From JAAYDF01 sp964511155 (GTDB lineage Bacteria > Planctomycetota > Phycisphaerae > UBA1845 > PWPN01), in contig CAZEEJ010000199.1 in the NCBI GenBank assembly GCA_964511155.1, positions 1 through 9,828 of the forward strand: a stretch of 9,828 nucleotides of DNA. Direction: 5' to 3'. The translations under genes and the position numbers were made by a program. How positions within the stretch are numbered: position 1 is the stretch's first letter; the number at the start of each line of letters is the position of its first letter. The notes beneath the pieces are model-generated. The model was given only the letters and a program-made list of their open reading frames with translations. It was not told where the DNA came from and searched no databases. This document shows positions 1 to 5,925 of this stretch, in pieces.

Positions 1-783
1 CTCGTCGGCGGCGAGGTCGAGGTCCTGCCCCAGCCCAAACATCCCGAGTACGGCCAGTACGTGCTCCGGCCGGAGGAAACCCGGGCCCTCTTCGCCGAGC
101 GCAAGTTCGAACGCGTCGTCGCCTTCCAGACGCGCAACCCGCTCCACCGGGCCCACGAGTACGCCATGGTCTACGGCGTTGAAGTCCTCACCCGCCAGGG
201 CTTTTACGCGGGCGTGGTGCTCAACCCGTTGATCGGCGAGACCAAGTCCGACGACGTCGACGCCAGCACGCGCATGCGCACCTACCGGGCGCTCATCGAG
301 GAGCGGGAACTCGGGCAGGGCGACAAGGATGAGGCCCTCTGGCAGAAGGCCGGCCACGACATCAACGACGTGGCCCTGCTCCTCGGGCTGGACATCAAGA
401 TGTTCTACGGCGGCCCCAAGGAAGCCATCATGCACGGCATATACCGCCAGAACTTCGGGTTCAGTGACATCATCATCGGCCGCAAGCACGCCGACGCCCC
501 CTATGACGACGGCACCGACATCTGGGACCCGCTGGCCGCCCAGCGCATCTTCGACGAGCTGACCGGCGAGCTGCACATCAAGCCGGTCAAGGTCGGCTTT
601 GCCGCCTATTACGAGGAACTCGGCCGCGTCGGGCTGGTCGACGAATGCAGCAAGAAGGGCTGGAAGCCCATCCCCATCAGTGGCCGTGACGTGCGCGAGG
701 CCCTGAGCGCCGGCCGGCTGCCCGACGACCGCGTCATGCGCGAGTCCACCGCCCGCATCCTCATCGAGGCGGCGAAGAAGTGA
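1..783 (+). CDS. sat: Sulfate adenylyltransferase (ATP sulfurylase), 3' part
   Basis: ATP sulfurylase makes adenosine 5'-phosphosulfate and pyrophosphate from sulfate and ATP in the cytoplasm, the first step of sulfate activation. The frame is open from the first base, so the gene starts upstream; 260 C-terminal residues are visible of a protein usually near 400. The nucleotide-binding motif QTRNPLHRAHEY is at nt 127-162, followed by NPLIGETKSDDV, then YGGPKEAIMHGIYRQNFG and IIIGRKHADAPYDDG, and the C-terminal ISGRDVREAL segment. A GTG at 61 could be mistaken for a start, but the family similarity continues upstream of it. The stop is TGA. The IIIGRKHAD segment departs from the IVGRDHAG form I recall for canonical enzymes, so this may be a divergent subgroup. 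The next gene starts 13 bp downstream on the same strand, suggesting co-transcription. Family assignment is secure; assimilatory versus dissimilatory use cannot be decided here. Confidence 0.93.
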   Translation, partial: LVGGEVEVLPQPKHPEYGQYVLRPEETRALFAERKFERVVAFQTRNPLHRAHEYAMVYGVEVLTRQGFYAGVVLNPLIGETKSDDVDASTRMRTYRALIEERELGQGDKDEALWQKAGHDINDVALLLGLDIKMFYGGPKEAIMHGIYRQNFGFSDIIIGRKHADAPYDDGTDIWDPLAAQRIFDELTGELHIKPVKVGFAAYYEELGRVGLVDECSKKGWKPIPISGRDVREALSAGRLPDDRVMRESTARILIEAAKK

Positions 784-796
784 ACCAGCTCAGACC

Positions 797-1756
797 ATGA
801 TCGTCCCCCGCGAAGTCATTGACGTTCTGACCGCCGCTCGTCTACCGGTGGTGATCGGGCATATCAACCCGGACATCGACGCCATGGGGGCGATGCTGGG
901 TCTGGTTCGGGCGTTGCCCGGTGAGGGCGTGGTCACCTTCGGCGGCAGGCCGCTCGGTCCCAGGCCGGCGGCCATGCTTCGCTGGGCCGACTGTCGCCCG
1001 GCCGACGCCCAGCGTGTCCGGCAGGCCGACGTCGCCGTCGTAGTCGATACCGCCAACAGCGAGCGGATCAACGTCGAAGGCGGCTGGGAGACGCTGGCCG
1101 ACCTGCACGTGGTCAACATCGACCACCACCTCAGCAACGAGCGGTTCGGGCGGCACAACTGGGTCGAGGCCGGCACCTCCAGTACCTGCGAACTCGTTTG
1201 CCGGCTGATCACGGCGGCGGGCTGGCCGCTCGACGCGACGACGGCGACCTTTCTGTACGCGGGCATCCATGCCGACACTTGCGGTTTCTCGCTGCCGACC
1301 TCGGCCGAGGCGTTCGAGGCCGCCGCCGCCCTCGTCCGGGCGGGGGCCAACCCGGCCGCCGTGGGCCGGTCGCTGTGGCGTTCGCAACGGCTGGAGGAAC
1401 TCGCCCTGCTGCGCACGGTCTACCAGAACACGCGGCTCACGGCCGATGGCCGCATCGCGTACAGCACGTTGAGTCTCGCGGAGATCGAGGCCGCCGGCTG
1501 CACCCCCGCCGACGTGGACGACCAGGTGGCCATCCCGCGATCCTTGGCCGGCATCCGCATGGCCGCGCTGCTCTCCGAGGCCGAGCCGGGCATCGTCCGC
1601 ATCAACCTCCGCGGCGAGGATGGCACCCCGGTGCTGCCCCTGGCCGCCCATCTGGGCGGCGGCGGGCACCCTTACTCAGCCGGCGTCCGCATGCGCGGCC
1701 CGCTCGCCGAGGTTGTCCAACGCTTCCTCGGCCACGCGACGGAGTACCTCAAGTAG
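797..1756 (+). CDS. nrnA: DHH/DHHA1 phosphoesterase, NrnA-like (oligoribonuclease / pAp phosphatase)
   Basis: A 319-residue protein with the complete DHH-family plan. Motif I is HINPDID (residues 22-28), motif II is VVVDTA with D84, the DHH signature is IDHH (108-111), motif IV is GIHADT with D160, and the C-terminal DHHA1 motif is GGGGHPYSAG (287-296). All expected metal ligands are present and the length fits the roughly 320-residue NrnA family. NrnA enzymes are Mn-dependent; they degrade nano-RNAs to mononucleotides and dephosphorylate 3'-phosphoadenosine 5'-phosphate to AMP. The ATG start is 13 bp after the sat stop, with no clear Shine-Dalgarno sequence, so translation may be coupled to sat. 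Linkage to sat is consistent with a role in clearing pAp from sulfur metabolism, but that is inference. A c-di-AMP (GdpP-like) role is less likely because no PAS, GGDEF or membrane domain is present. Confidence 0.9.
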   Translation: MIVPREVIDVLTAARLPVVIGHINPDIDAMGAMLGLVRALPGEGVVTFGGRPLGPRPAAMLRWADCRPADAQRVRQADVAVVVDTANSERINVEGGWETLADLHVVNIDHHLSNERFGRHNWVEAGTSSTCELVCRLITAAGWPLDATTATFLYAGIHADTCGFSLPTSAEAFEAAAALVRAGANPAAVGRSLWRSQRLEELALLRTVYQNTRLTADGRIAYSTLSLAEIEAAGCTPADVDDQVAIPRSLAGIRMAALLSEAEPGIVRINLRGEDGTPVLPLAAHLGGGGHPYSAGVRMRGPLAEVVQRFLGHATEYLK

Positions 1757-1974
1757 CCCAAGCCCACGGGTTACCGTCACCCAAGCCCACGGGTTGCAAC
1801 CCGGTACGTGTTTAGCGTCCTGGGAAGGGGGACAGGCACTTTTTTGCCTCGAAGGCCTTCTGCCGCGACGGTACCGCCATGCCGTCGAGCGACGGAACCG
1901 CGTGGAGAGCCCTCACGCCGGCAAAAAAGAGCCAGTCCCCGAACGCTAAACACGTACGCAACCCGTGGGCTTAG
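1757..1974. repeat. Nested inverted-repeat element, copy 1 (REPIN-like)
   Basis: The left arm (1783-1848) and right arm (1920-1972) pair over 51 positions with two mismatches, around a 71-nt loop. The arms have three blocks: AAGCCCACGGGTTGC (1783-1797) with its complement at 1958-1972; GTACGTGTTTAGCGT (1804-1818) with 1943-1957; and a core of GGGGACAGGCAC followed by T6GCC (1828-1848) with 1920-1940. The left arm has two small insertions, AACCCG at 1798-1803 and 9 nt at 1819-1827. A further direct copy of AAGCCCACGGGTT is at 1760-1772, and GGGTTGCAACCC (1791-1802) is itself a palindrome. The loop holds the palindrome GAAGGCCTTC (1851-1860). The core matches the second element at 6059-6182, including two A-A stem mismatches. 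No transposase lies inside. It sits between the convergent ends of nrnA and the lipoprotein operon, so its transcript could also act as a terminator in both directions. Confidence 0.8.
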
Positions 1975-2040
1975 CGAAGTCGATACATTGTGGAATGTGA
2001 AAGCGGTCCGTCTGAGTTCCCGCGTGAGTTCCGGGGCGCG

Positions 2041-2712
2041 TTACTGCGTCTGAACGCCGAGGACCAGGACGCTGACGTCTTCTCCGCCGCCGGTGCCGCC
2101 GCCGGTGTCGGTCAGCTCGCGGGCGGAAAACTCGATGGTCTGGCCGCAGCGCACCCCGCCGGCCTCGTCGCGGTAGATCGGGCCGACCTGGTCGAGGGGC
2201 AGCCTGACCGGATCGCCGTTCTCGCGAGCCAGGGACGCGCCGAGCGTCTTGACGTCTTCACAACGCACCCGCTTGAGCAGGGACTGCCCCGGCTGCAGCG
2301 GGATGGTGGTCAAACCCGCCACGGTATCCAGGTTGGCTTCGAGGAAGATCTCGATGCGGTCCAGCCGGCAGTTGCCGGTGTCCTTGCCGGGACAGGGGCA
2401 GGGGCAGGCGACCTGGGGATTGGATTGGATGCAACAGGCCAGCCGCGGGGTGTCGGGGAACTGGTCAAAGGGATCGTAGCCGTTGTGTCGGTACAGGCCC
2501 AGGGTCGCCGGAACGGGCGACCGATTCGCCACGCTGATGCACACGAAGCCCGGCTGGCAGGCGGGCAGGGAGCCGATATCCTGGCCGGTGTCCGGCGGCA
2601 CGACCCAGAAAAACGGTGGGCTGGAAGGGCCCGGGCAACTCGCGCCGATGATCACCGGCAAGGCGATCGCCCCGCCGATGGCCAACATGGTTAAACACTT
2701 ACGTCCGCTCAC
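2041..2712 (-). CDS. Predicted Cys-rich lipoprotein, third gene of lipoprotein operon
   Basis: Family not recognised. The protein has 223 residues; residues 8-25 form a hydrophobic stretch ending in IIGASC (C26), a loose lipobox suggesting export and lipid anchoring. The mature part is cysteine-rich: C52, C58, C93/C94, C103/C105/C107 (CPCPCP), C115, C151 and C189. Two cysteine contexts, LQPGQ...RCED (C151) and VRCGQTI (C189), are mirrored in the first gene of the operon (LGPGY...DCEL and IQCGNVI), which suggests shared descent. A glycine-rich TGGGTGGGED segment lies near the C terminus. The start chosen is GTG at 2712 because GGGAG lies at 2722-2726, 9 nt upstream; an ATG eight codons further in is the alternative. 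It lies 108 bp after the preceding gene, is probably last in its operon, and converges on nrnA. Real coding is supported by the signal sequence and the similarity to its neighbour. Confidence 0.68.
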   Translation of the reverse strand: MSGRKCLTMLAIGGAIALPVIIGASCPGPSSPPFFWVVPPDTGQDIGSLPACQPGFVCISVANRSPVPATLGLYRHNGYDPFDQFPDTPRLACCIQSNPQVACPCPCPGKDTGNCRLDRIEIFLEANLDTVAGLTTIPLQPGQSLLKRVRCEDVKTLGASLARENGDPVRLPLDQVGPIYRDEAGGVRCGQTIEFSARELTDTGGGTGGGEDVSVLVLGVQTQ

Positions 2713-2820
2713 GGCACATCGCTCCCGCCGCCAGGCTGTGAATAGCGCCTCCCGAAACCCGCGTGTCGCCGGCCTGCTCGCCGTGGCGCGGGCCGACGCT
2801 ACAGGCTTTCAGCACGCGCG

Positions 2821-3441
2821 TTAAGGTTCAGTCTGCTCTTGCTGCTCTTGCAGGCTCAAGGCACCGCTCTGCAGCAACAACAGCTCAGCGACCTGGAAGG
2901 TATTCGCCCGGGAGAACGGCCCCTGCTGCCCGGCGCCGTTGATTCGCCCGATCGCCACCCGGATGTAGGTCGGTGAGCGGCTGTCCGCCGTCAGCCGGAA
3001 TACCACGGTATCCCCACGCTGGAAGTCCGTTCCGCCCACCAGCGGAGCGCGGGCGAATGGTACGCGGATGGTCAGCCCGTCCGCGAAGGTCGCAGTGATG
3101 GACGGCTCCAGCGGGTTGTCCAGATTGCCCAAGCCCAGCCGCAGGATCGGCCAGGCGAACATGGTGCCCTCTTCGCGTGAGAGTGGGTCCAGCCCCCGAA
3201 AAGTCACGGTGCTCGGCGTTACGGTGCCGGTGTCGGCGGTGAGCTGGAAGTCCACGGTCGCGTCGGTGTCGTTCACCACCCGAGCTAAAACGAAACCTGT
3301 CCCGCCCGGGGCCACCGGATAAAAGTTGCCGGACAGGGAATTGACGAACTGCGGGTTCAGGCAACCGGTGGAGCAGGCCAGCAACCCAAGCAAAACCAGA
3401 GCCGCCGCCCCTCGGCCCACTGACCGGCCGTCCAGACCCAT
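2821..3441 (-). CDS. Predicted lipoprotein, second gene of lipoprotein operon
   Basis: Family not recognised. The protein has 206 residues, with a hydrophobic segment (11-22) followed by LLACSTGC. The lipidated cysteine could be C23 (LLAC is a good lipobox) or C27, which aligns with the neighbour's GSGC. The following NPQFVNSLSGN resembles NPALVGTLGGN in the upstream gene, and GFVLARVVNDTDATVDFQL resembles its GHIVILLINTTPGRIAVTL; both look like short beta-rich domains. A later GDTVVFRLTADS segment fits the same fold, but the two cysteine motifs shared by the flanking genes are missing. The C terminus is glutamine/glutamate-rich, partly encoded by a tandem 9-mer (CTGCTCTTG twice, plus-strand 2833-2850). 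The start is ATG at 3441 with GGGAG at 3449-3453, 7 nt away; ATG at 3465 would add eight residues with a poorer site. The gene begins 41 bp after the preceding stop. Confidence 0.72.
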   Translation of the reverse strand: MGLDGRSVGRGAAALVLLGLLACSTGCLNPQFVNSLSGNFYPVAPGGTGFVLARVVNDTDATVDFQLTADTGTVTPSTVTFRGLDPLSREEGTMFAWPILRLGLGNLDNPLEPSITATFADGLTIRVPFARAPLVGGTDFQRGDTVVFRLTADSRSPTYIRVAIGRINGAGQQGPFSRANTFQVAELLLLQSGALSLQEQQEQTEP

Positions 3442-3482
3442 GATGTCGCTCCCAGCCAATCTCATCGTGTGCGTCCAGCTCA

Positions 3483-3959
3483 CTAGTACACCTGTACGAG
3501 GAACTCCGGGGGCGAGCCCGAAGCCGTGATGGAGATCACGTTCCCACACTGGATGGCCTGGCCGCGGATCAAGGTTCCCAGGTTGGCCGGCACCTCGACC
3601 ACCTCGCCTGTCCCCGGGGCCACGTACTGGAACTGCTCGATGGTCACGCTCTGTAACTCGCAGTCTTTGACGATGGGGAAGTAGCCCGGACCCAGGCTGG
3701 CCCCTTCCGTGCGTGTCCCGCCCTGATCGGTGGTCATGGTTAAGGTCACCGCGATCCGGCCGGGCGTGGTGTTGATCAACAGGATGACGATGTGCCCCTC
3801 CGGGCGGTCCATGGTGACGGCGGTGTTGCCGCCCAGGGTGCCCACCAGGGCAGGGTTGATCACGTCGCACCCGCTGCCCAGCCCGGCCAGGGTCATCAGG
3901 AGCGCCAGAGCCAGTCGCCCTCGACGGCGGCCGGCGGCATCAGGTAACCTCCACTGCAT
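3483..3959 (-). CDS. Predicted lipoprotein, first gene of lipoprotein operon
   Basis: Family not recognised. The protein has 158 residues. An arginine-rich n-region (RRRGR, 11-15) and hydrophobic core (16-27) lead to LGSGC, with C31 the likely lipidated cysteine. The mature protein starts DVINPALVGTLGGN, then short beta-rich stretches (HIVILLINTTPGRIAVTLTM). Two further cysteines, C100 (DCEL) and C138 (IQCGNVI), could form a disulfide outside the cytoplasm, and both have counterparts in the third gene of the operon. The start is ATG at 3959, preceded by a strong GGAGG (3969-3973) at 9 nt. A longer reading from a TTG at 4061 is less likely because the signal peptide would be buried. A promoter candidate lies at 4033-4061. 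The protein is probably anchored in a membrane facing the periplasm. Function unknown; no enzymatic motif seen. Confidence 0.75.
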   Translation of the reverse strand: MQWRLPDAAGRRRGRLALALLMTLAGLGSGCDVINPALVGTLGGNTAVTMDRPEGHIVILLINTTPGRIAVTLTMTTDQGGTRTEGASLGPGYFPIVKDCELQSVTIEQFQYVAPGTGEVVEVPANLGTLIRGQAIQCGNVISITASGSPPEFLVQVY

Positions 3960-4032
3960 CCGGGTGTTCCTCCAAGAGCGGGTCGGTTGCTGTCGAGCCC
4001 GGGCTGCGGCCGGGATACCCGCGTGAATCGTT

Positions 4033-4061
4033 GTGATACTACGGCAGACCAAGTGGGTCAA
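4033..4061 (-). promoter_or_regulatory. Sigma-70-like promoter of the lipoprotein operon
   Basis: On the minus strand, TTGACC (plus 4056-4061) and TATCAC (plus 4033-4038) are separated by exactly 17 bp. They match the -35 and -10 consensus at 5 of 6 and 4 of 6 positions. Transcription would start near 4026, giving a leader of about 65 nt before the ATG at 3959. Sequence-only prediction. Confidence 0.42.
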
Positions 4062-4081
4062 GCAAGGCGCTCGTTTACACC

Positions 4082-4172
4082 CCCCGTCCGCCGCGGGGGG
4101 CGGACGGCCGAGCAGAGCCGCGCCCGTAAGGAAGCGGTTCCACGCGTCCCCGTCCGCCGCGGGGGGCGGACG
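4082..4172. repeat. Two direct copies of a GC-rich hairpin repeat
   Basis: A 25-bp segment at 4082-4106 is repeated exactly at 4148-4172, 66 bp apart. Each copy is an inverted repeat, CGTCCGCC (4085-4092 and 4151-4158) pairing with GGCGGACG (4099-4106 and 4165-4172) around a GCGGGG loop. The pair lies between the stop of the ASCH gene (4180) and the promoter of the lipoprotein operon, so the hairpins could end the ASCH transcript. No T-tract follows on either strand, so a classical intrinsic terminator is not supported. The spacer contains CCCGTAAGGAAGCGG, which resembles intergenic repeats I recall from planctomycete genomes. Confidence 0.75.
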
Positions 4173-4179
4173 CTACGGG

Positions 4180-4617
4180 TCACGCAAGGCGGTCGTCCAG
4201 GGAGACCAGCGGCCGATCGGGCCTGGGCGGTTCCGCCAGCACCACCCAGGCGCGGCGGTCGCTCTTGGACACCCGGAACGGGGCGAGGGGGCAGACGTTT
4301 TCCAGCCACGCCAGGGTGGCGAACCGGGCGTCGCGACGCTCCTGCCAGAAGGCCGCCGAGGCCCCGATCTGCCCATTGAACCGCTCGCAAAGCCAATCGA
4401 CCCGAGCCGGCGTCAAGCGGTCGAAAAAGCGGACCTCCCGGACGCCGGCCACGGCACGGATGGGCCCGCAGGAGTCCTTCAGCCAGAGCAAGTCTCCCGG
4501 CCGGAGGGCTCGATAGGGATTATTGCCCAGTTTTGCGAGCCGGCACTCAACGGTTTTCTGCCCCGCCAGGATGGCGTCGACATAGGAGGCGTACAAGACT
4601 GCCAAGTGGTGCCGCAT
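4180..4617 (-). CDS. ASCH-domain protein
   Basis: A 145-residue protein. The N-terminal LYASYVDAILAGQKTVECRL (8-27) matches the ASCH signature of a strand, helix and GxKTxExR (G19, K21, T22, E24, R26), followed by GDLLWLK (41-47), typical of the PUA-like barrel. ASCH domains are proposed to bind RNA or modified bases and to act in translation or RNA processing; a few family members act as nucleases or amidohydrolases. The C-terminal half (RFFDRLTPARVDWLCERF, AFWQER, RAWVVLAEP) matches the longer bacterial ASCH proteins. The start chosen is ATG at 4617; an upstream TTG at 4662 would add 15 residues that do not look like the family. No strong Shine-Dalgarno sequence is visible. The gene is divergent from the response regulator, with 170 bp between the two starts. 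No active-site prediction is offered. Confidence 0.82.
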   Translation of the reverse strand: MRHHLAVLYASYVDAILAGQKTVECRLAKLGNNPYRALRPGDLLWLKDSCGPIRAVAGVREVRFFDRLTPARVDWLCERFNGQIGASAAFWQERRDARFATLAWLENVCPLAPFRVSKSDRRAWVVLAEPPRPDRPLVSLDDRLA

Positions 4618-4688
4618 GGTCGTTCCGTGGCTGGCCCATCCGACGGGCGATAACGGGTGCAACTACCCTAAACTAAGAGGTCTAGCCG

Positions 4689-4736
4689 AAAAAAGCAAAA
4701 AAGACGCTAGCAATGGCACTTTAACCACGATACAAT
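4689..4736 (+). promoter_or_regulatory. Promoter of the response regulator gene, with A-tracts
   Basis: TACAAT at 4731-4736 matches the -10 consensus at 5 of 6 positions. The -35 region at 17 bp spacing (TAGCAA, 4708-4713) is weak. Two A6 tracts at 4689-4694 and 4697-4702 lie roughly 40 to 55 bp upstream of the expected start, where an UP element would sit. Transcription would start near 4743, directly at a 7-bp stem (GATGATG 4743-4749, CATCGTC 4753-4759, loop TTC, one G-T wobble). Confidence 0.45.
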
Positions 4737-4787
4737 GAGGGCGATGATGTTCCATCGTCAATGCAAGACTAAGGAGTGCGAGGTACC

Positions 4788-5393
4788 ATGGCTGTAAGAC
4801 ATCATATTAAAGTGCTGGTGGTGGACGACGACCCGCAGGTCTGCAAGACGGTGGGGAAAATCCTGCAGGAGAATGACTACCAGGTACAGACCTTCACCCA
4901 GGCGCGGCAGGCACTCCAGGCGGTGCGCAAGGCGCCGTTCGACGTCGGGCTGATCGACATCAAGATGCCGGATATCAGCGGGGTGGAGCTGGTCGAGAAG
5001 ATCCGCGGCGAGGACGACCGGGTGGCCATCGTGGTCATGACCGCCTACCCGGACGTGCAGACTGCGGCGGAGACGATGCGTCTGGGCGCCCGCGACTACA
5101 TCACGAAGCCCTTCAGTGAGGAACAGCTTCTGGCGGCCCTGGAACGAATCGCCAAGGAGATGGGCCTGATCTACACCAACGAGCAGGAGTTGAACCGGCT
5201 GATCGGGCAGCGCATCCGGCAGGAACGGCTCAAGCAGAGCCTGACGCTGCGGCAGTTGTCGGAGCGGTCGGAGTTGACGACCTCGCAGCTTTCGCAGGTG
5301 GAGTTGGGCAAGAACGCGGCCAGCATCTGGGCGTTGGCCCGGATCAGCGGTTCGCTGGGCAAGCAGTTGTGCGAGCTGCTGGACGGACTATGA
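4788..5393 (+). CDS. Response regulator, receiver domain plus Cro/C1-type HTH
   Basis: A 201-residue cytoplasmic two-component regulator. Residues 7-121 are a complete receiver domain: acidic pocket D13-D15 (VVDDDP), phosphoacceptor D57 (LIDIKMP), switch threonine T85 (VVMTAY) and K107 (ITKPF). Residues 139-200 are a Cro/C1-type (XRE) helix-turn-helix: IGQRIRQERLKQSLTLRQLSE, then SQLSQVELGKNAASI. This output domain is uncommon for response regulators, which usually carry OmpR, NarL or Fis-type DNA-binding domains. The start is ATG at 4788, with AAGGAG at 4771-4776 and GAGG at 4780-4783; a GTG at 4776 overlaps the ribosome binding site and is unlikely. No histidine kinase is in the window, so it is an orphan here. 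rsfS follows after 48 bp and is probably co-transcribed. Targets cannot be inferred from sequence. Confidence 0.93.
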   Translation: MAVRHHIKVLVVDDDPQVCKTVGKILQENDYQVQTFTQARQALQAVRKAPFDVGLIDIKMPDISGVELVEKIRGEDDRVAIVVMTAYPDVQTAAETMRLGARDYITKPFSEEQLLAALERIAKEMGLIYTNEQELNRLIGQRIRQERLKQSLTLRQLSERSELTTSQLSQVELGKNAASIWALARISGSLGKQLCELLDGL

Positions 5394-5441
5394 TGGAGGG
5401 TGGATGATAGATATGAGACGACCTAGTGCGGGTGCCGGTCC

Positions 5442-5900
5442 ATGAGCCGACCGGTTGTCCCCGCTCGATCTCGAGGGAGGGGCCAGGCTCTGACGCAGTC
5501 ATCACAACGTCAACCTTTGTCGGCGGGCCGGCCGGCGATCGAGGGATTGGAGTTCGCCCAACAGGCGGCGCGGATCGCCCACGATCATCGCGCGGAAGAC
5601 GTGGTGATTCTCGACCTGCGCGGCATCTGCTCGGTGGCGGACTTCTTCATCATCGCCACGGGCACGTCGGACCGCCAGTTGCGGGCGGTGGCCGATCACA
5701 TCGAAACCTACGGCCGGACCGTCGGCCAGACTCCCTATGGTATCAGCGGCCGGGAGACGGCCACCTGGATCCTCGTGGATTACGTGGACGTGGTCATTCA
5801 CCTGTTCGATCCGCAGAAGCGCCAGTATTACGACCTCGAGCTGCTGTGGGGCGACGCCCCGCGTGTAGACTGGGATACCGAAGCGAGGAGCGGGAAGTGA
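5442..5900 (+). CDS. rsfS: Ribosomal silencing factor RsfS
   Basis: RsfS binds ribosomal protein uL14 on the 50S subunit and blocks joining with 30S, saving energy when nutrients run low. The core, residues 36-142, carries the family landmarks: AEDVVILDLRGICSVADFF, IIATGTSDRQLRAVADHI, GRETATWILVDYVDVVIHLF and YYDLELLWGDAP. From ATG at 5442 the protein has 152 residues with a basic, low-complexity N-terminal extension of about 30; the family is usually 105 to 135. That ATG has no good ribosome binding site. A strong GGGAGG at 5475-5480 lies 9 nt before an in-frame CTG at 5490, which would give 136 residues, so the true start is uncertain. In many bacteria the gene sits near nadD; here it follows a response regulator and precedes a convergent gap. 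Confidence 0.92.
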   Translation: MSRPVVPARSRGRGQALTQSSQRQPLSAGRPAIEGLEFAQQAARIAHDHRAEDVVILDLRGICSVADFFIIATGTSDRQLRAVADHIETYGRTVGQTPYGISGRETATWILVDYVDVVIHLFDPQKRQYYDLELLWGDAPRVDWDTEARSGK

Positions 5901-5925
5901 GTGGTTTGCCTCTGCACGCATGAAC

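Noticed and set aside
842..1669. Long minus-strand open frame (275 codons) opposite nrnA
   Set aside because: It lies wholly opposite a gene with complete DHH motifs; its translation is glycine/arginine-rich without domains, as expected for antisense frames in GC-rich DNA.
1990..2694. Plus-strand open frame of 234 codons opposite the third lipoprotein gene
   Set aside because: The minus-strand reading has a lipoprotein signal, a well-placed ribosome binding site and motif similarity to its neighbour; the plus reading has none.
3442..3870. 143-codon upstream extension of the second lipoprotein gene
   Set aside because: It would overlap the first lipoprotein gene, bury the signal sequence and add arginine/histidine-rich sequence; ATG at 3441 has its own ribosome binding site.
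4082..4172. CRISPR array
   Set aside because: Only two units, self-complementary throughout, with one 41-bp unique spacer and no cas genes; better described as a duplicated hairpin.
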